Source of the DNA: Actinomyces sp.
GTDB taxonomy: Bacteria > Actinomycetota > Actinomycetes > Actinomycetales > Actinomycetaceae
NCBI RefSeq assembly: GCF_030530635.1
Contig: NZ_JAUMUL010000021.1
Span: 1-45,918 of the forward strand
Length of the DNA stretch: 45,918 nucleotides
Direction of reading: 5' to 3'
How positions within the stretch are numbered: position 1 is the first letter of the stretch; each line of letters opens with the position of its first letter. This document shows, one piece after another, positions 40,592-45,918 of this stretch. The notes under the pieces were generated by a model. That model was given only the letters and a program-made list of their open reading frames with translations. It had not been told where the DNA came from and searched no databases. The translations under genes were made by a program, and so were the position numbers.

Positions 40592-41149
40592 CTGGACGAA
40601 CGCATCCTGCGAGAGACCTTTGCTCTATTGACCGAGGTGGGTCTGCACGGGCTGCGCATCGACGCGGTAGCCGCGCGCGCGGGCGTCCCCAAGTCCACGA
40701 TCTACCGGCGCTGGCACTCCCTGACCGAGGTCGCCGTCGACGCCGTCGACGCCGCCCTCGGGCCGCGGGAGTTCCCGGCGGGTAAGGACCCACTGGCCGA
40801 CCTCGCTCGCGTCATCGCCCACACCTGGCGACTGCTCATGCGCCCGCCCCTGACGACGGCGCTGCCCGGCCTGGGTGTGGAGCTCGCCGGGCACCCCCGG
40901 GCGGCCGCCGCCTACCGGGAGCGCGTGATCGCACCCCTGCGAGACGGGGCGATTGCCGCCGTCGCCCGCGCGGTGGACGCCGGAGCGTGGCACGGGCCGG
41001 ACCCGGAGACCTCCGTGGACATGCTGGTGGGCACCTTCCTTTACCGGCTGACCTACCTCGGTCAGACCCCGGACCTGGACGAGGTGTTTCGCGTGGCGGA
41101 GCTGATTGCCGGACGGGAGCTGCCCCGACCCGATGTGGCTTGGGTTTAG
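40592..41149 (+). CDS. TetR/AcrR-family regulator lacking a normal start codon
   Basis: The helix-turn-helix is complete: LDERILRETFALLTEVGLHGLRIDAVAARAGVPKSTIYRRWHSLTEVAVDAVDAAL, with a C-terminal ligand domain to PDVAWV. The recognisable family sequence begins around GGRPRDTALDERIL (from ~40568), and the frame is open back to 40445 without an ATG or GTG. Only CTG (40592) or TTG (40628, inside helix 1) are available. Upstream DNA belongs to the truncated HXXEE gene, so the natural start and promoter seem to have been deleted. If it is expressed at all, the palindrome at 40134 is its likely target. The coordinates use the CTG as a placeholder. Confidence 0.65.
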   Translation: MDERILRETFALLTEVGLHGLRIDAVAARAGVPKSTIYRRWHSLTEVAVDAVDAALGPREFPAGKDPLADLARVIAHTWRLLMRPPLTTALPGLGVELAGHPRAAAAYRERVIAPLRDGAIAAVARAVDAGAWHGPDPETSVDMLVGTFLYRLTYLGQTPDLDEVFRVAELIAGRELPRPDVAWV

Positions 41150-41310
41150 GCATCGGAGGCGGTACGTAGGCTAACGAGCCGTATTGCACCGCTTTTACGC
41201 CCCGGAAAACCGCAGACTAATTTCATTGTTTTCCCAGATAAGGCGCCCGTCGTATCGAATTGGTGAAATCTCCCACGCACATGTGAGTGACGTACTAAAT
41301 TGTCTCCCAG

Positions 41311-41339
41311 TTGACCGGCCGGCACCGTCCAGTCAATAC
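41311..41339 (+). promoter_or_regulatory. Possible promoter of the bile salt hydrolase gene
   Basis: TTGACC (41311-41316), 17-nt spacer, CAATAC (41334-41339), in a 223-bp spacer (41150-41372) that is more A/T-rich than its surroundings. Other A/T-rich candidates such as TACTAAAT (41293) exist, so the assignment is tentative. Confidence 0.35.
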
Positions 41340-41372
41340 AACGTCAGCACTCACAGATGAAAAGAGGCCGCC

Positions 41373-42344
41373 ATGTGCACGGGAATCAGGTTCACGGACA
41401 GTGAAGGCAATATGTACTTCGGGCGCAACCTGGACTGGAGCACCTCCTACGGCGAGCGCATCGTCGTCGTCCCCTCGGGCTTCATGATCCGCTCGGCGTT
41501 CGGCGAGGATGCTCCGGCCGCGCACGCGACGATCGGCATGGGCATCGTCTTCGAGGACTACCCACTGTACTTCGACTGCGGCAACGATGCGGGCCTGGCC
41601 GTTGCCGGGCTGAACTTCCCGGGCTATGCCTGCTATCAGGACGGCCCCGTGGCCGGCAGGACCAATGTGGCCGCCTACGAGTTCCCACTGTGGATCGCCG
41701 CCAACTTCACCAGCGTCGACGAGGTGGAGGCGGCCTTGGCGGAAACCGCCATCGTGGCCAAGCCGGTCAGCGATAACCTCGGTGTCTCGCTGCTGCACTG
41801 GATCATTGGGGACGGCACGCGCAGCATCGTGGTGGAGTACATGAAGGACGGCATGCACATCCACCACGACCTGGTAGACACGCTGGCCAATCAGCCCGCG
41901 TTCGACTGGCATATGGAGAACCTGCGCACCTTCATCACCGCTACCGGCGATCTGCCGGACTCCGCCAGCTGGCGCGACGCCACCCTTTCTCCTTTCGGCT
42001 CCGGAGCGGGCATGCGGGGAATTCCGGGCGACTATTACTCGCCGTCGCGATTCGCCAAGGCGGCATTCCTTAACGCCCATTATCCGGTCAAGGACAATGA
42101 GGTTGAGAACGTCTCCCGTATGTTCCACACGCTCGGTAACGTATCCATGGTGGATGGGGCCGCCCTCATGTCCGACGGCGCCTACGAGCGAACGCTCTAC
42201 ACCGGCTGCTTCTCCGCCCGGACCGGCACCTACTACTACTCCACCTATGACGACCCGGCGCTGCGGTGCGTAAGCCTGGCCGACTGCGCGGGCGCCGAGG
42301 CGACCCACCTACTGGAGCCGGAGCCGGTGGTGTGGCGGCCGTAG
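41373..42344 (+). CDS. bsh: Choloylglycine (bile salt) hydrolase
   Basis: A 323-residue Ntn hydrolase that cleaves the amide bond of glycine- or taurine-conjugated bile salts. Removal of Met1 exposes the nucleophile Cys2 (MCTGIRF). Other active-site residues are Arg18 and Asp21 in FGRNLDWSTSYGE, Asn81 in AGLNFPGYA, Asn173 in LANQPAFDWHMENL and Arg226 in GIPGDYYSPSRFAKAAF. GLNFPGYA and NQPxFDxHMENLR are the bile-salt-hydrolase pattern rather than that of penicillin V acylases, and the overall sequence is very close to bifidobacterial enzymes as I recall them. No signal peptide, so cytosolic. AAAAGAGG lies just before the ATG. It stands alone after a damaged tetR locus; horizontal acquisition is possible. 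Confidence 0.93.
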   Translation: MCTGIRFTDSEGNMYFGRNLDWSTSYGERIVVVPSGFMIRSAFGEDAPAAHATIGMGIVFEDYPLYFDCGNDAGLAVAGLNFPGYACYQDGPVAGRTNVAAYEFPLWIAANFTSVDEVEAALAETAIVAKPVSDNLGVSLLHWIIGDGTRSIVVEYMKDGMHIHHDLVDTLANQPAFDWHMENLRTFITATGDLPDSASWRDATLSPFGSGAGMRGIPGDYYSPSRFAKAAFLNAHYPVKDNEVENVSRMFHTLGNVSMVDGAALMSDGAYERTLYTGCFSARTGTYYYSTYDDPALRCVSLADCAGAEATHLLEPEPVVWRP

Positions 42345-42429
42345 GGCGGAGTCGAAGCTCCCCCAGGCGCTTCAAGGCGCGCGCTGCGTCCGCAACATCG
42401 CGGAGGCGACGCGCGCCGTCGTCGTCTGG

Positions 42430-42435
42430 AACAAT
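42430..42435 (+). promoter_or_regulatory. Possible -10 box of the second HAD gene
   Basis: AACAAT, 7 nt, then GTG at 42443. It has the same ACAAT-N7-GTG form as the antiterminator gene at 5124. Confidence 0.35.
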
Positions 42436-42442
42436 CGCCGCC

Positions 42443-43312
42443 GTGACAAGCTCCGCCATGCCCGTCCCCGGTAATGCCCGTCCGACTCTGCCGTCAGCGC
42501 CCGTAGACCTACGCCTGGTTGTCTCAGACATGGACGGCACCCTGCTCGACGGCGACGGCCTGCTACCGGCCGGCTTTGCCGATACGGTGGCGCGCCTGCG
42601 CGCGCACGGGGTGCTGTTCGCCCCCGCCTCCGGACGACAACTGGCCAACCTACGCGCCGTACTCGGCGAGGCGGTGGCACACTCACCGATCATCGCCGAG
42701 AACGGCACGCTGGTGGTACAGGACCAGCAGGTCATCCACTGCGAGACGATCAGTGTGGATGACACGATCGCCGCCATCGACACCGCCCGCGACCTGCGCA
42801 TCGACGGCTACGACGTCGGCGCCGTCCTGGCTGGCGTCGACTGCGCCTACATCGACCGTCAGGACCCGCCATTCCTGGAGGAGGTATCCCGCTACTACCG
42901 GGAACTGGAGGTGGTGGACGACCTGCTGGCCGTGCCACTGGACCGAACCCTGAAGGTCGCCGTCTACGACTTCGGCGACGTCGAGGCCGGCAGCTCGCAG
43001 GCGCTCAAGGCCGCGGTGCCGAGTGTGCAAGCCGTGGTTTCCGGTGAGCACTGGACCGACCTCATGCCCCCGACGGCCTCCAAGGGCCGGGCCCTGGCCG
43101 CCCTGCAGGAACGCGCCGGTATCACCCCGGCGCAGACCGCAGTCTTCGGCGACTACCTCAATGACCTGGACATGTATGACCGCGCCGAGCTGTCCTTCGC
43201 CATGGCCAACGCCCACCCCGGCATCCACGCCGTCGCCCGCTGGACCGCACCGGCGAACACCGAGGCCGGCGTGATGCGTACCGTGGAGGCCCTGCTGGAC
43301 CGGCTGAGCTGA
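42443..43312 (+). CDS. Cof-type HAD-superfamily hydrolase (second copy)
   Basis: A 289-residue phosphatase with motif I VVSDMDGTLLDGDG, a cap domain, the Lys motif region TASKGRALAALQE and motif IV VFGDYLNDLDMYDRAE; MANAHPGIHAVARWTAPANTEAGVMRTVEALL closes the fold. It is of the same class as the HAD gene at 73-978; both begin with a Pro-rich leader and then DLRLVxxDMDGT. The substrate is unknown. The GTG at 42443 fits the -10-like AACAAT 7 nt upstream; an ATG at 42461 also in frame is an alternative. About 100 nt with no visible feature separate it from bsh. Confidence 0.85.
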   Translation: MTSSAMPVPGNARPTLPSAPVDLRLVVSDMDGTLLDGDGLLPAGFADTVARLRAHGVLFAPASGRQLANLRAVLGEAVAHSPIIAENGTLVVQDQQVIHCETISVDDTIAAIDTARDLRIDGYDVGAVLAGVDCAYIDRQDPPFLEEVSRYYRELEVVDDLLAVPLDRTLKVAVYDFGDVEAGSSQALKAAVPSVQAVVSGEHWTDLMPPTASKGRALAALQERAGITPAQTAVFGDYLNDLDMYDRAELSFAMANAHPGIHAVARWTAPANTEAGVMRTVEALLDRLS

Positions 43313-43374
43313 GTGTCGCAGGCGAAAATCCGCAGAGTTCACGTCCAACGGGCGCAGGGGGACTGCTCCACGCG

Positions 43375-43380
43375 TAGGCT
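43375..43380 (+). promoter_or_regulatory. -10 box of the aldo/keto reductase gene
   Basis: TAGGCT 17 nt before the ATG at 43398. Unlike the leaderless set, the short leader here holds AGGAGG (43387-43392). Confidence 0.5.
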
Positions 43381-43397
43381 CGCAACAGGAGGTAATC

Positions 43398-44240
43398 ATG
43401 ACCGAGAACACAGCTACCGCCCTCAGTCTGCCCGCCATTGGCCTGGGCACCTACAAGTTGCGGGGAGCGGCCGGGGCGGCCGCGGTAACCGATGCGATTG
43501 CCACCGGCTACCGGCTCGTTGATACGGCATTCTCATACGAGAACGAGGGCAGCGTGGCCCGCGGCGTGGCGCACGCGATCGAGCAGGGCGCCGCTCGACG
43601 GGAGGAGATAGTCATCACCTCCAAGGTGCCCGGAAGGCACTACGGTCACGACGAGGCGATCGCCGCCGTCGAGGAGTCCATGGCGCGCATGAGCCCGATC
43701 GGTGTCATCGACCTGTACCTGATCCATTGGCCCAACCCGGCGCAGGACCGTTATGTGGAGACCTGGGCGGGCCTGGTTCAGGCGCGCGAACGCGGCCTGG
43801 TACGTCATATCGGCGTGTCCAACTTCCTGCCCGAGTACATCGAGCGCCTAGAGCGAGAAGTGGGGGTACTCCCGGAAGTGAACCAGATCGAGAGCCATCC
43901 CTACTTCCCCAACTCCGAGCAGGTCTCCTACAACACCGAACGGGGCATTCTCACCGAGGCATGGAGCCCTCTCGGCCGTGGACAGGACGTACTGACCGAC
44001 CCGGTTGTGTTGGAAGTCGCCGAAGCACACGCAATCACTGCGGCACAGGCGGTCCTGGCCTGGCATGTGGATAGAGGAGTTCATCCGATCCCCAAGTCCG
44101 CGACTCCTGCACGACAGCGGGAGAACCTGGCGGCGGCCTCGGTGCGCTTGGACGCTGCGGCGGTCGAGGCGATCAGCGCCCTGGGCCGTCCGGACGGCAG
44201 GCTCTTCGACGGCGATCCCCGCACCCACGAGGAGATGTGA
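43398..44240 (+). CDS. Aldo/keto reductase
   Basis: A 280-residue TIM-barrel NADPH-dependent oxidoreductase reducing aldehydes or ketones. The catalytic tetrad is visible: Asp in RLVDTAFSYENE with Tyr in the same motif, Lys in IVITSKVPG and His in LYLIHWPNP. The AKR signature VRHIGVSNFLPEYIERL and the cofactor loop IPKSATPARQRENL are present. AGGAGG lies 5 nt before the ATG. The class resembles 2,5-diketo-D-gluconate reductases, but the substrate is unknown. Confidence 0.92.
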   Translation: MTENTATALSLPAIGLGTYKLRGAAGAAAVTDAIATGYRLVDTAFSYENEGSVARGVAHAIEQGAARREEIVITSKVPGRHYGHDEAIAAVEESMARMSPIGVIDLYLIHWPNPAQDRYVETWAGLVQARERGLVRHIGVSNFLPEYIERLEREVGVLPEVNQIESHPYFPNSEQVSYNTERGILTEAWSPLGRGQDVLTDPVVLEVAEAHAITAAQAVLAWHVDRGVHPIPKSATPARQRENLAAASVRLDAAAVEAISALGRPDGRLFDGDPRTHEEM

Positions 44241-44284
44241 ACAACCGCGATCGTCTTTGGGACGCCGCGCCGGGCACCCCCACG

Positions 44285-45361
44285 CTAACGGGGTGAGCGC
44301 AGCGCCCGGCCCAGCGCCGCAACGGCATCGCCACGGAAGCCACGCATGGCCGCGGACCAGGTGCAGTAGTCGGCGCCGTGATACATGCCGGGTTCCACGT
44401 GCAGTTGCGCGCGCACCCCGGCTGCGCGCAGGCGCTCGGCGTAAGTGCGGTTCTCATCCAAGAACAGGTCGAGATCTCCGACGCCGATCCAGGTATCCGG
44501 TAGTCCCGATAGGTCGCTCCTTCGGGCAGGCACCGCCCAGCGGGCCGCAGTCGGCACCGTCCCGCCATCAGCTGCCGACTCGGGCATGGTGGTGGCGGGA
44601 CGAGCCAGGTAGGCCCCCCAACTCTCGGCGTTGCGGCGCGCCGTCCACACGAACTCCCCGCGTCCGGGGATCTCCACGCCGCCCGCACCGGTGCGGTCGT
44701 CCAGCATCGGGTAGATCAGCATCTGGAAGGCTACCGGGATTTCTTCGTCCAGGGCGCGCTGCGCAAGTGCAGCGGCCAGGCCCCCTCCAGCGCTGGCACC
44801 GCCGACGGCGATGCGATCAGGATCAATGCTCAAGCTCTCAGTCTGCTTCCGCAACCAACGCAGGACGGTGGTGGCGTCGTCGAGAGCCGCGGGGTAGGGG
44901 TGGGCCGGGGCCAGCCGGTAATCCACGGACACAACTAAGATGCCCAGTTCCCGGGCGATCCGGGAGCAGAACAGATGATCCTGGGAGGGACTTCCACCTA
45001 CAAAGCCACCCCCGTGTAACCAGACCAGGGCTCCTGAGGGCAAAGACTTGGGGCGGGTGGCATCGGCATAGACCCACACCGGCACCTTAACGCCGTCCCA
45101 GACGGCAGTGGAGCGGTGTCCCAGACCTGTGGGGAACACCCGGTTGGGTAACCGGATGGACAGCAGCGAGGAGAAGTCCTCAGGCAGATCAACCGGTTCA
45201 CCGGCCTGTCCACGCCCGATCACGAGTAACGGCGCCCGCAGCTCGTGGGCAACGCGTTCCAGCCCCGGACCGAGCTCTCGGCGTCGTACAGCCAGCGCAC
45301 CCACGGCGCTGAGGGCTGCGACTGCGGCGGCTCCCAGCATGGCCCGTCCCGATCGTGACAT
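44285..45361 (-). CDS. Alpha/beta hydrolase, HSL-type esterase, membrane-anchored
   Basis: A 358-residue esterase/lipase-like protein. An N-terminal hydrophobic segment (AMLGAAAVAALSAVGALAV, residues ~7-25) suggests a membrane anchor or signal. The hormone-sensitive-lipase family motif VWLHGGGFVGGS (oxyanion hole) is followed by VSVDYRLAPAHPYPAALDD, the nucleophile elbow VGGASAGGGLAAA (GxSxG), the Asp in GDLDLFLDENRTYAERLR and the His in EPGMYHGADY. It may act on small acyl esters at the membrane. It is convergent with the aldo/keto reductase (44 nt between) and ends the leftward pair with the S4 gene, 14 nt downstream of its stop. Confidence 0.88.
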   Translation of the reverse strand: MSRSGRAMLGAAAVAALSAVGALAVRRRELGPGLERVAHELRAPLLVIGRGQAGEPVDLPEDFSSLLSIRLPNRVFPTGLGHRSTAVWDGVKVPVWVYADATRPKSLPSGALVWLHGGGFVGGSPSQDHLFCSRIARELGILVVSVDYRLAPAHPYPAALDDATTVLRWLRKQTESLSIDPDRIAVGGASAGGGLAAALAQRALDEEIPVAFQMLIYPMLDDRTGAGGVEIPGRGEFVWTARRNAESWGAYLARPATTMPESAADGGTVPTAARWAVPARRSDLSGLPDTWIGVGDLDLFLDENRTYAERLRAAGVRAQLHVEPGMYHGADYCTWSAAMRGFRGDAVAALGRALRSPR

Positions 45362-45375
45362 ACGCGCGGCCCCTC

Positions 45376-45855
45376 TCAGTCCTCATCGAGCAGGTGCTCA
45401 ATGTCCACGGTGGAGCCCCGAGTCGCACGCAAGGCGTCGAGCTGGCGGCGCTCCTTCTTAGTGGGGCGCCCGGCACCGCGTTCCCGGATGATGGCCGCCG
45501 GTGCATCCAGTGGAGTCGGCCGCGGGGGAGAGAAGTCGGTGTAGGCCTCGCGGGCGATCGGCGCGCCGACCCGCTTGATCAGGATGCGTTGTACTCGCAA
45601 TAGCCGATCAAATCCCTGCACGCGATAGCGGATCTCGTCGCCGATCTTCACATGCTGGGACGGTTTGGCGGTCTCCCCGTTGATGCGGACATGTCCGGCG
45701 CGGCAGGCGGCGGTTGCGGCGGAGCGGGACTTGACCTGGCGCACACTCCACAACCACACATCCACGCGCGCCGACGCCGGATCATTGGCGCCGGGCGCAC
45801 CCCGGTCGATGCTGCCATCCGCTCGGGCAACCTGCCTTTCTGCCACGTGTTTCAT
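45376..45855 (-). CDS. S4-domain RNA-binding protein (Hsp15-like)
   Basis: A 159-residue protein with an S4 fold: VDVWLWSVRQVKSRSAATAACRAGHVRINGETAKPSQHVKIGDEIRYRVQGFDRLLRVQRIL, followed by a basic tail (GRPTKKERRQLDALRATRG). Hsp15 (HslR) recycles stalled 50S subunits carrying peptidyl-tRNA; equivalence in actinobacteria is by domain only. I take the ATG at 45855 as start; the in-frame extension to 45906 would translate the intergenic 23-bp repeat and is rejected. It is probably co-transcribed with the downstream esterase. Confidence 0.85.
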   Translation of the reverse strand: MKHVAERQVARADGSIDRGAPGANDPASARVDVWLWSVRQVKSRSAATAACRAGHVRINGETAKPSQHVKIGDEIRYRVQGFDRLLRVQRILIKRVGAPIAREAYTDFSPPRPTPLDAPAAIIRERGAGRPTKKERRQLDALRATRGSTVDIEHLLDED

Positions 45856-45881
45856 CCTAGATGATGGACGTTGTCCTCCTA

Positions 45882-45918
45882 CCGCTACTTCTACCGACCT
45901 CGGCACGTGACTTCTACC
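45882..45918 (-). repeat. 23-bp GTCGGTAGAAGT-family repeats, array runs off the window
   Basis: On the minus strand a partial unit GGTAGAAGTCACGT (45918-45905) is followed by a full unit starting GCCGAGGTCGGTAGAAGT (45904-45882). This is the same unit and phase as at 33565-33610, and it lies 26 nt upstream of the S4-domain gene. Confidence 0.8.

Noticed and set aside
41166..41182. Second DtxR/IdeR box (TAGGCTAACG) before bsh
   Set aside because: Only one half-site and core match, about 9 of 19 positions, which is not enough to support it.
45856..45906. N-terminal extension of the S4-domain gene
   Set aside because: It would translate the intergenic 23-bp repeat, and the residues are not conserved.

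Overview
The window is a high-GC chromosomal segment of an actinobacterium, most likely Actinomyces or a close relative in Actinomycetaceae. This rests on the gene order uvrC ... rapZ-yvcK-whiA-gap-pgk-tpiA-secG, then xerD-parA-scpA-scpB-rluB-tyrA-(PanE-like)-cmk/der, the cytidylate kinase-Der fusion, a LysX-type lysyl-phosphatidylglycerol synthase fused to lysyl-tRNA synthetase, and many start codons placed 6-7 nt after a TANNNT -10 box, the layout of leaderless mRNAs. A bile salt hydrolase very like those of bifidobacteria suggests an animal or gut host. The genus is an inference from gene content, not from a marker gene.

Layout. 1-2.8 kb: the end of tRNA-Val(GAC), a HAD phosphatase, and a decayed siderophore-type NRPS adenylation gene (internal deletion, frameshift, GNAT tail) behind a near-consensus DtxR/IdeR iron box. 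2.9-11.7 kb: uvrC, a beta-glucoside cassette (LicT/BglG antiterminator, RAT/terminator switch, EIIBCA permease, GH1 phospho-beta-glucosidase), a DUF817 membrane protein and purT. This stretch separates uvrC from rapZ, which are neighbours in many actinobacteria. 11.9-18.9 kb: rapZ-yvcK-whiA, then gap, pgk, tpiA and secG with strong hairpins between them. 18.9-27.7 kb: xerD and a tightly overlapping chromosome-segregation and housekeeping operon.

27.8-33.6 kb: an MFS transporter, a HEAT-like repeat protein, a Tag glycosylase lacking three of four zinc ligands, pgi (divergent from tag with back-to-back leaderless promoters) and a MoeB/rhodanese protein. 33.6-41.2 kb is more accessory: 23-bp repeats, tRNA-Pro(GGG), a GyrI-like protein, a lysX-DUF998-alpha/beta hydrolase operon that may make and remodel aminoacylated lipids, an SDR gene behind a palindromic operator, and a broken locus where a TetR gene and an HXXEE membrane-protein gene have both lost their starts. 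41.4-45.9 kb: bile salt hydrolase, a second HAD phosphatase, an aldo/keto reductase, an HSL-type esterase, an S4-domain RNA-binding protein, and another block of the 23-bp repeat running off the window.

How the genes work together: the bgl cassette imports and phosphorylates beta-glucosides and passes glucose-6-phosphate to glycolysis (pgi, gap, pgk and tpiA are all here). rapZ-yvcK-whiA is the conserved envelope/carbon/cell-division regulatory trio. xerD, parA and scpAB serve chromosome dimer resolution and segregation. lysX, DUF998, the hydrolases and the bile salt hydrolase are consistent with an envelope adapted to cationic peptides and bile. The most unusual observations are the 23-bp repeat family, the iron-boxed NRPS remnant, the widespread -10/N6/start geometry, the lysX-DUF998-hydrolase unit and the decapitated tetR/HXXEE junction.
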